Shown: positions 44,695-59,301, counted from the first letter of the stretch. The stretch: 64,000 nt of DNA from Andrena cerasifolii (GCF_050908995.1 NC_135129.1:186001-250000); one strand, 5' to 3'. The notes: a model not told the origin generated them from the letters alone. Program-made: numbers and translations.

Positions 44695-45602
44695 TGAAAA
44701 ACCGATATTGAATCCGATATTAGAACCGATATTCAAAAACCGATATTCAAAAACCGATATTCAAAAACCGATATTGAAAAACAAATATTGAAAAACTGAT
44801 ATCGAAAAACTGATATTGAAAAACCGATATTGAAAAACCGATATTGAAAAACAAATATTGAAAAACCGATATTGGAGAACAAATATCGAAAAACTGATAT
44901 TGAAAAAGCGATATTGAAAAAGCGATATTGAAAAAGCGATATTGAAAAACCGATATTGAAAAACCGATATTGAAAAACCGGTATTGAAAAACCTATATCG
45001 AAAAACTGATATTGCAAAACCGATATTGAAACCGATATTGAAACACCTATATCGAAAAACAAATATTGAAAAACCGACATTGAAAAACCGATATTGAAAA
45101 ACCGATATTGAAAAACAAATATTGAAAAGCTGATATTGCAAAACCGATATTGAAAAACCGATATTGAAAAACTTATATCGAAAAACTGATATTGCAAAAC
45201 CGATATTGAAAAACCGATATTGAAACCGATATTGAAAAACCGATATTAGGACCGATATTGAAAAACCGATATTGAAAAACCGATATTGAAAAACCGATAT
45301 TAGGACCGATATTGAAAAACCGATATTGAAAAACCGATATTGAATCCGATATTAGAACCGATATTGAAAAACCGATATTGAAAAACTGATATTGCAAAAC
45401 CGATATTCAAAAACCGATATTGCAACCGATATTAGAACCGATATTCAAAAACCGATATTGAAAACCAAATATTGAACAACTGATATCAAAAAACTGATAT
45501 TGAAAAACCGATATTGAAAAACAAATATTGAAAAACCGATATTGAAAAACCGATATTGAAAAACCGATATTAGGACCGATATTGAAAAACCGATATTAGG
45601 AC
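44695..45602 (+). repeat. Block f, copy 2
   Basis: Partner of 43561-44468 with consensus bases at both positions mutated in copy 1. It has its own change, aaaagctgatattg, near 45127. It ends where aaaaaccgatatta/ggacc is repeated instead of further consensus units. Confidence 0.88.
44824..45141 (+). repeat. ACCGGT module, variant copy in block f'
   Basis: Sister of the module at 43690, 1134 bp downstream, with the same altered start but accgatattg restored. A private aaaagctgatattg lies near its right end. Confidence 0.82.
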
Positions 45603-47823
45603 CGATATTGAAAAACCGATATTGAAAAACCGATATTGAATCCGATATTAGAACCGATATTGAAAAACCGATATTGGAGAACAAATATTGAAAAACTGAT
45701 ATTGAAAAAGCGATATTGAAAAACCGATATTGAAAAACCGATATTGAAAAACAAATATTGAAAAACCGATATTGAAAAACCGATATTAAAAAACCGATAT
45801 TGCAAAACCGATATTGAAAAACCGATATTGAAAAACAAATATTGAAAAACTGATATCGAAGAACTGATATTGAAAAACCGATATTGAAAAACCGATATTG
45901 AAAAACTGATATTGCAAAACCGATATTGAAAAAGCGATATTGAAAAACCGATATTGAAAAACAAATATTGAAAAACTGATATCGAAAAACTGATATCGAA
46001 AAACTGATATTGAAAAACCGATATTGAAAAACCGATATTGAATCCGATATTAGAACCGATATTCAAAAACCGATATTGAATCCGATATTAGAACCGATAT
46101 TCAAAAACCGATATTCAAAAACCGATATTGAAAACCAAATATTGAAAAACTGATATCGAAAAATTGATATTGAAAAACCGATATTGAAAAACCGATATTG
46201 AATCCGATATTAGAACCGATATTGAAAAACCGATATTGAAAAACTGATATTGCAAAACCGATATTCAAAAACCGATATTGAAACCGATATTAGAACCGAT
46301 ATTCAAAAACCGATATTGAAAACCAAATATTGAACAACTGATATCAAAAAACTGATATTGAAAAACCGATATTGAAAAACAAATATTGAAAAACCGATAT
46401 TGAAAAACCGATATTGAAAAACCGATATTAGGACCGATATTGAAAAACCGATATTGAAAAACCGATATTAGGACCGATATTGAAAAACCGATATTGGAGA
46501 ACAAATATTGAAAAACTGATATTGAAAAACCGATATTGAAAAACCGATATTGAAAACCAAATATTGAAAAACTGATATTGAAAAACCGATATTGAAAAAC
46601 CTATACCGAAAAACTGATATTGAAAAACCGATATTGAAACCGATATTAGAACCGATATTGAAAAACCGATATTGAAAAAGCGATATTGAAAAACCGATAT
46701 TGAAAAACCGATATTGAAAAACAAATATTGAAAAACCGATATTGAAAAACCGATATTAAAAAACCGATATTGCAAAACCGATATTGAAAAACCGATATTG
46801 AAAAACAAATATTGAAAAACTGATATCGAAGAACTGATATTGAAAAACCGATATTGAAAAACCGATATTGAAAAACTGATATTGCAAAACCGATATTGAA
46901 AAAGGGATATTGAAAAACCGATATTGAAAAACAAATATTGAAAAACTGATATCGAAAAACTGATATCGAAAAACTGATATTGAAAAACCGATATTGAAAA
47001 ACCGATATTGAATCCGATATTAGAACCGATATTCAAAAACCGATATTGAATCCGATATTAGAACCGATATTCAAAAACCGATATTGAATCCGATATTAGA
47101 ACCGATATTGAAAACCAAATATTGAAAAACTGATATTGAAAAACTGATATTGAAAAACCGGTATTGAAAAACCGATATTGAATCCGATATTAGAACCGAT
47201 ATTCAAAAACCGATATTGGAGGACAAATATTGAAAAACTGATATTGAAAACCCGATATTGAAAAACCGATATTGAAACCGATATTGAAAAACCGATATTG
47301 AAACCGATATTAGAACCGATATTGAAAAACCGATATTGAATCCGATATTAGAACCGATATTGAAAAACCGGTATTGGAGAACAAATATTGAAAAACTGAT
47401 ATTGAAAAACCGATATTGAAAAACCGATATTGAAAACCAAATATTGAAAAACTGATATTGAAAAACCGATATTGAAAAACCGATATTGAAAAACCTATAC
47501 CGAAAAACTGATATTGAAAAACCGATATTGAAACCGATATTAGAACCGATATTGAAAAACCGATATTGAAAAAGCGATATTGAAAAACCGATATTGAAAA
47601 ACCGATATTGAAAAACAAATATTGAAAAACCGATATTGAAAAACCGATATTAAAAAACCGATATTGAAAAACCGATATTGAAAAACCTATATCGAAAAAC
47701 TGATATTGCAAAACCGATCTTGAAAAACCGATATTGAATCCGATATTAGAACCGATATTCAAAAACCGATATTCAAAAACCGATATTGAAAAACAAATAT
47801 TGAAAAACTGATATCGAAAAACT

Positions 47824-49406
47824 GATATTGAAAAACCGATATTGAAATATCGATATTGAAAAACAAATATTGAAAAACCGATATTGAAAAACCGATATTG
47901 AAAAACCGATATTGAAAAAGCGATATTGAAAAACAAATATTGAAAAACCGATATTGAAAAACCGATATTAGGACCGATATTGAAAAACCGATATTAGGAC
48001 CGATATTGAAAAACCGATATTGAAAAACCGATATTGAATCCGATATTAGAACCGATATTGAAAAACCGATATTGGAGAACAAATATTGAAAAACTGATAT
48101 TGAAAAACCGATATTGAAAAACCGATATTGAAAAACCGATATTGAAAAAGCGATATTGAAAAACAAATATTGAAAAACTTATATCGAATCCGATATTAGA
48201 ACCGATATTGAAAAACCGATATTGAAAAACAAATATTGAAAAACCGATATTGGAGAACAAATATCGAAAAACTGATATTGAAAAAGCGATATTGAAAAAG
48301 CGATATTGAAAAAGCGATATTGAAAAACCGATATTGAAAAACCGATATTGAAAAACCGGTATTGAAAAACCTATATCGAAAAACTGATATTGCAAAACCG
48401 ATATTGAAACCGATATTGAAACACCTATATCGAAAAACAAATATTGAAAAACCGACATTGAAAAACCGATATTGAAAAACCGATATTGAAAAACAAATAT
48501 TGAAAAACTGATATTGCAAAACCGATATTGAAAAACCGATATTGAAAAACTTATATCGAAAAACTGATATTGCAAAACCGATATTGAAAAACCGATATTG
48601 AAACCGATATTGAAAAACCGATATTAGGACCGATATTGAAAAACCGATATTGAAAAACCGATATTGAAAAACCGATATTAGGACCGATATTGAAAAACCG
48701 ATATTGAAAAACCGATATTGAATCCGATATTAGAACCGATATTGAAAAACCGATATTGAAAAACTGATATTGCAAAACCGATATTCAAAAACCGATATTG
48801 CAACCGATATTAGAACCGATATTCAAAAACCGATATTGAAAACCAAATATTGAACAACTGATATCAAAAAACTGATATTGAAAAACCGATATTGAAAAAC
48901 AAATATTGAAAAACCGATATTGAAAAACCGATATTAGGACCGATATTGAAAAACCGATATTAGGACCGATATTGAAAAACCGATATTGAAAAACCGATAT
49001 TGAATCCGATATTAGAACCGATATTGAAAAACCGATATTGGAGAACAAATATTGAAAAACTGATATTGAAAAAGCGATATTGAAAAACCGATATTGAAAA
49101 ACCGATATTGAAAAACAAATATTGAAAAACCGATATTGAAAAACCGATATTAAAAAACCGATATTGCAAAACCGATATTGAAAAACCGATATTGAAAAAC
49201 AAATATTGAAAAACTGATATCGAAGAACTGATATTGAAAAACCGATATTGAAAAACCGATATTGAAAAACTGATATTGCAAAACCGATATTGAAAAAGCG
49301 ATATTGAAAAACCGATATTGAAAAACAAATATTGAAAAACTGATATCGAAAAACTGATATCGAAAAACTGATATTGAAAAACCGATATTGAAAAACCGAT
49401 ATTGAA
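47824..49406 (+). repeat. Block g, copy 1
   Basis: About 1.58 kb repeated at 49694-51276 (offset 1870). Shared landmarks are TATCGATA 47848/49718, the 324-bp module 48196/50066, the phase marker 48853/50723 and cgaagaactg 49223/51093. The offset contains 12-mers and so is not a multiple of 14. Confidence 0.9.
48196..48519 (+). repeat. 324-bp ACCGGT module (full), in block g
   Basis: ACCGGT at 48355. Together with the copies at 50066, 51340 and 52234 it forms the densest run of modules, four within 4.4 kb. Confidence 0.9.
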
Positions 49407-49693
49407 ACCGATATTGAAAAACCGATATTGAAAAACCGATATTAGGACCGATATTGAAAAACCGATATTGAAAAACCGATATTGAAAAACCGATATTGAA
49501 TCCGATATTAGAACCGATATTGAAAAACCGATATTGAAAAACTGATATTGCAAAACCGATATTCAAAAACCGATATTGCAACCGATATTAGAACCGATAT
49601 TCAAAAACCGATATTGAAAACCAAATATTGAACAACTGATATCAAAAAACTGATATTGAAAAACCGATATTGAAAAACAAATATTGAAAAACC

Positions 49694-51276
49694 GATATTG
49701 AAAAACCGATATTGAAATATCGATATTGAAAAACAAATATTGAAAAACCGATATTGAAAAACCGATATTGAAAAACCGATATTGAAAAAGCGATATTGAA
49801 AAACAAATATTGAAAAACCGATATTGAAAAACCGATATTAGGACCGATATTGAAAAACCGATATTAGGACCGATATTGAAAAACCGATATTGAAAAACCG
49901 ATATTGAATCCGATATTAGAACCGATATTGAAAAACCGATATTGGAGAACAAATATTGAAAAACTGATATTGAAAAACCGATATTGAAAAACCGATATTG
50001 AAAAACCGATATTGAAAAAGCGATATTGAAAAACAAATATTGAAAAACTTATATCGAATCCGATATTAGAACCGATATTGAAAAACCGATATTGAAAAAC
50101 AAATATTGAAAAACCGATATTGGAGAACAAATATCGAAAAACTGATATTGAAAAAGCGATATTGAAAAAGCGATATTGAAAAAGCGATATTGAAAAACCG
50201 ATATTGAAAAACCGATATTGAAAAACCGGTATTGAAAAACCTATATCGAAAAACTGATATTGCAAAACCGATATTGAAACCGATATTGAAACACCTATAT
50301 CGAAAAACAAATATTGAAAAACCGACATTGAAAAACCGATATTGAAAAACCGATATTGAAAAACAAATATTGAAAAACTGATATTGCAAAACCGATATTG
50401 AAAAACCGATATTGAAAAACTTATATCGAAAAACTGATATTGCAAAACCGATATTGAAAAACCGATATTGAAACCGATATTGAAAAACCGATATTAGGAC
50501 CGATATTGAAAAACCGATATTGAAAAACCGATATTGAAAAACCGATATTAGGACCGATATTGAAAAACCGATATTGAAAAACCGATATTGAATCCGATAT
50601 TAGAACCGATATTGAAAAACCGATATTGAAAAACTGATATTGCAAAACCGATATTCAAAAACCGATATTGCAACCGATATTAGAACCGATATTCAAAAAC
50701 CGATATTGAAAACCAAATATTGAACAACTGATATCAAAAAACTGATATTGAAAAACCGATATTGAAAAACAAATATTGAAAAACCGATATTGAAAAACCG
50801 ATATTAGGACCGATATTGAAAAACCGATATTAGGACCGATATTGAAAAACCGATATTGAAAAACCGATATTGAATCCGATATTAGAACCGATATTGAAAA
50901 ACCGATATTGGAGAACAAATATTGAAAAACTGATATTGAAAAAGCGATATTGAAAAACCGATATTGAAAAACCGATATTGAAAAACAAATATTGAAAAAC
51001 CGATATTGAAAAACCGATATTAAAAAACCGATATTGCAAAACCGATATTGAAAAACCGATATTGAAAAACAAATATTGAAAAACTGATATCGAAGAACTG
51101 ATATTGAAAAACCGATATTGAAAAACCGATATTGAAAAACTGATATTGCAAAACCGATATTGAAAAAGCGATATTGAAAAACCGATATTGAAAAACAAAT
51201 ATTGAAAAACTGATATCGAAAAACTGATATCGAAAAACTGATATTGAAAAACCGATATTGAAAAACCGATATTGAA
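49694..51276 (+). repeat. Block g, copy 2
   Basis: Partner of 47824-49406. The left break is a single-base difference (accgatattg against actgatattg) and the right break is gcgatattg against a 12-mer. The next module then follows after only 1274 bp. Confidence 0.9.
50066..50389 (+). repeat. 324-bp ACCGGT module (full), in block g'
   Basis: ACCGGT at 50225, 1870 bp after the previous copy, within the block g duplication. Confidence 0.9.
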
Positions 51277-51339
51277 AAAGCGATATTGAAAAAGCGATAT
51301 TGAAAAACAAATATTGAAAAACTTATATCGAATCCGATA

Positions 51340-51663
51340 TTAGAACCGATATTGAAAAACCGATATTGAAAAACAAATATTGAAAAACCGATATTGGAGA
51401 ACAAATATCGAAAAACTGATATTGAAAAAGCGATATTGAAAAAGCGATATTGAAAAAGCGATATTGAAAAACCGATATTGAAAAACCGATATTGAAAAAC
51501 CGGTATTGAAAAACCTATATCGAAAAACTGATATTGCAAAACCGATATTGAAACCGATATTGAAACACCTATATCGAAAAACAAATATTGAAAAACCGAC
51601 ATTGAAAAACCGATATTGAAAAACCGATATTGAAAAACAAATATTGAAAAACTGATATTGCAA
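51340..51663 (+). repeat. 324-bp ACCGGT module (full)
   Basis: ACCGGT at 51499, only 1274 bp (91 x 14) after the previous module. The phase marker does occur between the two (50723), so the shorter spacing reflects loss of other block parts. Confidence 0.9.
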
Positions 51664-52233
51664 AACCGATATTGAAAAACCGATATTGAAAAACTTATAT
51701 CGAAAAACTGATATTGCAAAACCGATATTGAAAAACCGATATTGAAACCGATATTGAAAAACCGATATTGAAAAACCTATATCGAAAAACTGATATTGCA
51801 AAACCGATCTTGAAAAACCGATATTGAATCCGATATTAGAACCGATATTCAAAAACCGATATTCAAAAACCGATATTGAAAAACAAATATTGAAAAACTG
51901 ATATCGAAAAACTGATATTGAAAAACCGATATTGAAATATCGATATTGAAAAACAAATACTGAAAAACCGATAATGAAAAACCGATATTGAAAAACCGAT
52001 ATTGAAAAAGCGATATTGAAAAACAAATATTGAAAAACCGATATTGAAAAACCGATATTGAATCCGATATTAGAACCGATATTGAAAAACCGATATTGGA
52101 GAACAAATATTGAAAAACTGATATTGAAAAACCGATATTGAAAAACCGATATTGAAAAACCGATATTGAAAAACCGATATTGAAAAACCGATATTGAAAA
52201 ACAAATATTGAAAAACTTATATCGAATCCGATA

Positions 52234-52557
52234 TTAGAACCGATATTGAAAAACCGATATTGAAAAACAAATATTGAAAAACCGATATTGGAGAACAAAT
52301 ATCGAAAAACTGATATTGAAAAAGCGATATTGAAAAAGCGATATTGAAAAAGCGATATTGAAAAACCGATATTGAAAAACCGATATTGAAAAACCGGTAT
52401 TGAAAAACCTATATCGAAAAACTGATATTGCAAAACCGATATTGAAACCGATATTGAAACACCTATATCGAAAAACAAATATTGAAAAACCGACATTGAA
52501 AAACCGATATTGAAAAACCGATATTGAAAAACAAATATTGAAAAACTGATATTGCAA
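52234..52557 (+). repeat. 324-bp ACCGGT module (full)
   Basis: ACCGGT at 52393, 894 bp after the previous module and with no phase marker between them. This is the closest pair of full modules and suggests an internal deletion of a longer block. Confidence 0.9.
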
Positions 52558-53126
52558 AACCGATATTGAAAAACCGATATTGAAAAACTTATATCGAAAA
52601 ACTGATATTGCAAAACCGATATTGAAAAACCGATATTGAAACCGATATTGAAAAACCGATATTAGGACCGATATTGAAAAACCGATATTGAAAAACCGAT
52701 ATTAGGACCGATATTGAAAAACCGATATTGAAAAACCGATATTGAATCCGATATTAGAACCGATATTGAAAAACCGATATTGAAAAACTGATATTGCAAA
52801 ACCGATATTCAAAAACCGATATTGCAACCGATATTAGAACCGATATTCAAAAACCGATATTGAAAACCAAATATTGAACAACTGATATCAAAAAACTGAT
52901 ATTGAAAAACCGATATTGAAAAACAAATATTGAAAAACCGATATTGAAAAACCGATATTGAAAAACCGATATTAGGACCGATATTGAAAAACCGATATTA
53001 GGACCGATATTGAAAAACCGATATTGAAAAACCGATATTGAATCCGATATTAGAACCGATATTGAAAAACCGATATTGGAGAACAAATATTGAAAAACTG
53101 ATATTGAAAAAGCGATATTGAAAAAC

Positions 53127-54644
53127 CGATATTGAAAAACCGATATTGAAAAACAAATATTGAAAAACCGATATTGAAAAACCGATATTAAAAAACCGAT
53201 ATTGCAAAACCGATATTGAAAAACCGATATTGAAAAACAAATATTGAAAAACTGATATCGAAGAACTGATATTGAAAAACCGATATTGAAAAACCGATAT
53301 TGAAAAACTGATATTGCAAAACCGATATTGAAAAAGCGATATTGAAAAACCGATATTGAAAAACAAATATTGAAAAACTGATATCGAAAAACTGATATCG
53401 AAAAACTGATATTGAAAAACCGATATTGAAAAACCGATATTGAATCCGATATTAGAACCGATATTCAAAAACCGATATTGAATCCGATATTAGAACCGAT
53501 ATTCAAAAACCGATATTGAATCCGATATTAGAACCGATATTGAAAACCAAATATTGAAAAACTGATATTGAAAAACCGATATTGAAAAACCGGTATTGAA
53601 AAACCGATATTGAATCCGATATTAGAACCGATATTGAAAAACCGATATTGGAGAACAAATATTGAAAAACTGATATTGAAAAACCGATATTGAAAAACCG
53701 ATATTGAAAAAGCGATATTGAAAAACAAATATTGAAAAACTGATATCGAAAAACTGATATTGAAAAACCGATATTGAAATATCGATATTGAAAAACAAAT
53801 ATTGAAAAACCGATATTGAAAAACCGATATTGAGAAACCGATATTGAAAAAGCGATATTGAAAAACAAATATTGAAAAACCGATATTGAAAAACCGATAT
53901 TAGGACCGATATTGAAAAACCGATATTGAAAAACCGATATTGAATCCGATATTAGAACCGATATTGAAAAACCGATATTGGAGAACAAATATTGAAAAAC
54001 TGATATTGAAAAACCGATATTGAAAAACCGATATTGAAAAAGCGATATTGAAAAAGCGATATTGAAAAACAAATATTGAAAAACTTATATCGAATCCGAT
54101 ATTAGAACCGATATTGAAAAACCGATATTGAAAAACAAATATTGAATAACCGATATTGGAGAACAAATATCGAAAAACTGATATTGAAAAAGCGATATTG
54201 AAAAAGCGATATTGAAAAAGCGATATTGAAAAACCGATATTGAAAAACCGATATTGAAAAACCGGTATTGAAAAACCTATATCGAAAAACTGATATTGCA
54301 AAACCGATATTGAAACCGATATTGAAACACCTATATCGAAAAACAAATATTGAAAAACCGACATTGAAAAACCGATATTGAAAAACCGATATTGAAAAAC
54401 AAATATTGAAAAACTGATATTGCAAAACCGATATTGAAAAACCGATATTGAAAAACTTATATCGAAAAACTGATATTGCAAAACCGATATTGAAAAACCG
54501 ATATTGAAACCGATATTGAAAAACCGATATTGAAAAACCGATATTGAAAAACCGATATTAGGACCGATATTGAAAAACCGATATTGAAAAACCGATATTG
54601 AATCCGATATTAGAACCGATATTGAAAAACCGATATTGAAAAAC
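53127..54644 (+). repeat. Block h, copy 1
   Basis: Repeated at 55267-56810. The offset is 2140 up to about 53929 and 2166 afterwards, because this copy has one 26-bp dimer fewer before its module. Otherwise the variant order is the same through cgaagaactg, ACCGGT, TATCGATA and the module. Confidence 0.88.
54102..54425 (+). repeat. 324-bp ACCGGT module (one private base), in block h
   Basis: ACCGGT at 54261. A T replaces A near 54147 (attgaataaccg), which the sister module at 56268 lacks, so the change postdates their separation. Confidence 0.9.
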
Positions 54645-54974
54645 CGATATTGAAAAACCGATATTGAAAAACCGGTATTGAAAAACCTATATTGAAAAAC
54701 TGATATTGCAAAACCGATATTGAAACCGATATTGAAAAACCGATATTAGGACCGATATTGAAAAACCGATATTGAAAAACCGATAATGAAAAACCGATAT
54801 TAGGACCGATATTGAAAAACCGATATTGAAAAACCGATATTGAATCCGATATTAGAACCGATATTGAAAAACCGATATTGAAAAACTGATATTGCAAAAC
54901 CGATATTCAAAAACCGATATTGCAACCGATATTAGAACCGATATTCAAAAACCGATATTGAAAACCAAATATTG

Positions 54975-55044
54975 AACAACTGATATCAAAAAACTGATAT
55001 TGAAAAACCGATATTGAAAAACAAATATTGAAAAACCGATATTG
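54975..55044 (+). repeat. 70-bp tandem duplication, unit 1
   Basis: Five monomers in the order aacaactgatatca, aaaaactgatattg, aaaaaccgatattg, aaaaacaaatattg, aaaaaccgatattg, repeated at once in 55045-55114. This is the shortest clean duplication containing the phase marker. Confidence 0.92.
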
Positions 55045-55114
55045 AACAACTGATATCAAAAAACTGATATTGAAAAACCGATATTGAAAAACAAATATTG
55101 AAAAACCGATATTG
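55045..55114 (+). repeat. 70-bp tandem duplication, unit 2
   Basis: Same five monomers in the same order as the preceding 70 bp. Here the phase marker follows ccgatattg rather than its usual neighbour aaaaccaaatattg, which marks this as the derived junction. Confidence 0.92.
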
Positions 55115-55266
55115 AAAAACCGATATTGAAAAACCGATATTAGGACCGATATTGAAAAACCGATATTAGGACCGATATTGAAAAACCGATATTGAAAAAC
55201 CGATATTGAATCCGATATTAGAACCGATATTGAAAAACCGATATTGGAGAACAAATATTGAAAAAC

Positions 55267-56810
55267 TGATATTGAAAAACCGATATTGAAAAACAAATAT
55301 TGAAAAACCGATATTGAAAAACCGATATTAAAAAACCGATATTGCAAAACCGATATTGAAAAACCGATATTGAAAAACAAATATTGAAAAACTGATATCG
55401 AAGAACTGATATTGAAAAACCGATATTGAAAAACCGATATTGAAAAACTGATATTGCAAAACCGATATTGAAAAAGCGATATTGAAAAACCGATATTGAA
55501 AAACAAATATTGAAAAACTGATATCGAAAAACTGATATCGAAAAACTGATATTGAAAAACCGATATTGAAAAACCGATATTGAATCCGATATTAGAACCG
55601 ATATTCAAAAACCGATATTGAATCCGATATTAGAACCGATATTCAAAAACCGATATTGAATCCGATATTAGAACCGATATTGAAAACCAAATATTGAAAA
55701 ACTGATATTGAAAAACCGATATTGAAAAACCGGTATTGAAAAACCGATATTGAATCCGATATTAGAACCGATATTGAAAAACCGATATTGGAGAACAAAT
55801 ATTGAAAAACTGATATTGAAAAACCGATATTGAAAAACCGATATTGAAAAAGCGATATTGAAAAACAAATATTGAAAAACTGATATCGAAAAACTGATAT
55901 TGAAAAACCGATATTGAAATATCGATATTGAAAAACAAATATTGAAAAACCGATATTGAAAAACCGATATTGAGAAACCGATATTGAAAAAGCGATATTG
56001 AAAAACAAATATTGAAAAACCGATATTGAAAAACCGATATTAGGACCGATATTGAAAAACCGATATTAGGACCGATATTGAAAAACCGATATTGAAAAAC
56101 CGATATTGAATCCGATATTAGAACCGATATTGAAAAACCGATATTGGAGAACAAATATTGAAAAACTGATATTGAAAAACCGATATTGAAAAACCGATAT
56201 TGAAAAAGCGATATTGAAAAAGCGATATTGAAAAACAAATATTGAAAAACTTATATCGAATCCGATATTAGAACCGATATTGAAAAACCGATATTGAAAA
56301 ACAAATATTGAAAAACCGATATTGGAGAACAAATATCGAAAAACTGATATTGAAAAAGCGATATTGAAAAAGCGATATTGAAAAAGCGATATTGAAAAAC
56401 CGATATTGAAAAACCGATATTGAAAAACCGGTATTGAAAAACCTATATCGAAAAACTGATATTGCAAAACCGATATTGAAACCGATATTGAAACACCTAT
56501 ATCGAAAAACAAATATTGAAAAACCGACATTGAAAAACCGATATTGAAAAACCGATATTGAAAAACAAATATTGAAAAACTGATATTGCAAAACCGATAT
56601 TGAAAAACCGATATTGAAAAACTTATATCGAAAAACTGATATTGCAAAACCGATATTGAAAAACCGATATTGAAACCGATATTGAAAAACCGATATTGAA
56701 AAACCGATATTGAAAAACCGATATTAGGACCGATATTGAAAAACCGATATTGAAAAACCGATATTGAATCCGATATTAGAACCGATATTGAAAAACCGAT
56801 ATTGAAAAAC
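55267..56810 (+). repeat. Block h, copy 2 (one extra 26-bp dimer)
   Basis: Partner of 53127-54644, longer by exactly one aaaaaccgatatta plus ggaccgatattg dimer inserted near 56045-56070. The match ends at about 56810, where ctgatattg replaces ccgatattg. Confidence 0.88.
56268..56591 (+). repeat. 324-bp ACCGGT module (full), in block h'
   Basis: ACCGGT at 56427, 2166 bp after the sister copy. It has the consensus base at the position mutated in that copy. Confidence 0.9.
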
Positions 56811-58977
56811 TGATATTGCAAAACCGATATTCAAAAACCGATATTGCAACCGATATTAGAACCGATATTCAAAAACCGATATTGAAAACCAAATATTGAA
56901 CAACTGATATCAAAAAACTGATATTGAAAAACCGATATTGAAAAACAAATATTGAAAAACCGATATTGAAAAACCGATATTGAAAAACCGATATTAGGAC
57001 CGATATTGAAAAACCGATATTAGGACCGATATTGAAAAACCGATATTGAAAAACCGATATTGAATCCGATATTAGAACCGATATTGAAAAACCGATATTG
57101 GAGAACAAATATTGAAAAACTGATATTGAAAAACCGATATTGAAAAACCGATATTGAAAACCAAATATTGAAAAACTGATATTGAAAAACCGATATTGAA
57201 AAACCGATATTGAAAAACCTATACCGAAAAACTGATATTGCAAAACCGATATTGAAAAACCGATATTTAAAAACAAATATTGAAAAACTGATATCGAAAA
57301 ACTGATATTGAAAAACCGATATTGAAAAACCGATATTGAAAAACAAATATTGAAAAACCAATATTGAAAAACCGATATTGAAAAACCGATATTGAAAAAC
57401 CGATATTGAAAAACCTATATCGAAAAACTGATATTGCAAAACCGATATTGAAAAACCGATATTGAATCCGATATTAGAACCGATATTGAAAAACCGATAT
57501 TGAATCCGATATTAGAACCGATATTCAAAAACCGATATTGAATCCGATATTAGAACCGATATTCAAAAACCGATATTGAAAAACAAATATTGAAAAACTG
57601 ATATCGAAAAACTGATATTGAAAAACCGATATTGAAAAACAAATATTGAAAAACTGATATCGAAAAACTGATATTGAAAAACCGATATTGAAAAAGCGAT
57701 ATTGAAAAACCAATATTGAAAAACTTACATCGAAAAACTGATATTGAAAAACCGATATTGAAACCGATATTAGAACCGATATTGAAAAACCGATATTGAA
57801 AAACAAATATTGAAAAACCGATATTCAAAAACCGATATTCAAAAACTGATATTGGAAAACCGATATTCAAAAACCGATACTGAAACCGATATTAGAACCG
57901 ATATTCAAAAACCGATATTCAAAAACCGATATTGAAAACCAAATATTGAAAAACTGATATCGAAAAATTGATATTGAAAAACCGATATTGAAAAACCGAT
58001 ATTGAATCCGATATTAGAACCGATATTGAAAAACCGATATTGAAAAACCGATATTGAAACCGATATTAGAACCGATATTGAAAAACCGATATTGAATCCG
58101 ATATTAGAACCGATATTGAAAAACCGGTATTGGAGAACAAATATTGAAAAACTGATATTGAAAAACCGATATTGAAAAACCGATATTGAAAACCAAATAT
58201 TGAAAAACTGATATTGAAAAACCGATATTGAAAAACCGATATTGAAAAACCTATACCGAAAAACTGATATTGAAAAACCGATATTGAAACCGATATTAGA
58301 ACCGATATTGAAAAACCGATATTGAAAAAGCGATATTGAAAAACCGATATTGAAAAACCGATATTGAAAAACAAATATTGAAAAACCGATATTGAAAAAC
58401 CGATATTAAAAAACCGATATTGAAAAACCGATATTGAAAAACCTATATCGAAAAACTGATATTGCAAAACCGATCTTGAAAAACCGATATTGAATCCGAT
58501 ATTAGAACCGATATTCAAAAACCGATATTGAAAAACCGATATTGAAAAACAAATATTGAAAAACTGATATCGAAAAACTGATATTGAAAAACCGATATTG
58601 AAATATCGATATTGAAAAACAAATATTGAAAAACCGATATTGAAAAACCGATATTGAAAAACCGATATTGAAAAAGCGATATTGAAAAACAAATATTGAA
58701 AAACCGATATTGAAAAACCGATATTAGGACCGATATTGAAAAACCGATATTAGGACCGATATTGAAAAACCGATATTAGGACCGATATTGAAAAACCGAT
58801 ATTGAAAAACCGATATTGAATCCGATATTAGAACCGATATTGAAAAACCGATATTGGAGAACAAATATTGAAAAACTGATATTGAAAAACCGATATTGAA
58901 AAACCGATATTGAAAAACCGATATTGAAAAAGCGATATTGAAAAACAAATATTGAAAAACTTATATCGAATCCGATA

Positions 58978-59301
58978 TTAGAACCGATATTGAAAAACCG
59001 ATATTGAAAAACAAATATTGAAAAACCGATATTGGAGAACAAATATCGAAAAACTGATATTGAAAAAGCGATATTGAAAAAGCGATATTGAAAAAGCGAT
59101 ATTGAAAAACCGATATTGAAAAACCGATATTGAAAAACCGGTATTGAAAAACCTATATCGAAAAACTGATATTGCAAAACCGATATTGAAACCGATATTG
59201 AAACACCTATATCGAAAAACAAATATTGAAAAACCGACATTGAAAAACCGATATTGAAAAACCGATATTGAAAAACAAATATTGAAAAACTGATATTGCA
59301 A
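58978..59301 (+). repeat. 324-bp ACCGGT module (full)
   Basis: ACCGGT at 59137. It is preceded by three copies of the 26-bp dimer near 58725-58785, an arrangement also seen before module copy 1 (541-610). Confidence 0.9.

Larger units (their letters stand above)
28509..55414 (+). repeat. Variant monomer aagaactgatattg after cg, 13 copies
   Basis: Copies start at 28509, 31659, 34765, 37007, 39381, 41285, 42683, 45859, 46829, 49223, 51093, 53261 and 55401. All are in domain C. Spacings of 3150 (first pair), 1904 (39381/41285), 1870 (49223/51093) and 2140 (53261/55401) agree with the larger block duplications. Confidence 0.85.
2613..57882 (+). repeat. Variant monomer aaaaaccgatactg, 12 copies
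   Basis: Copies start at 2613, 9079, 13339, 13569, 14933, 18081, 21380, 23093, 27267, 34015, 41905 and 57869. Each is followed by the 12-mer pair aaccgatattag/aaccgatattc and usually preceded by attc-ending monomers, so it tags one ancestral block. Nine copies lie before 28.3 kb. Confidence 0.8.
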
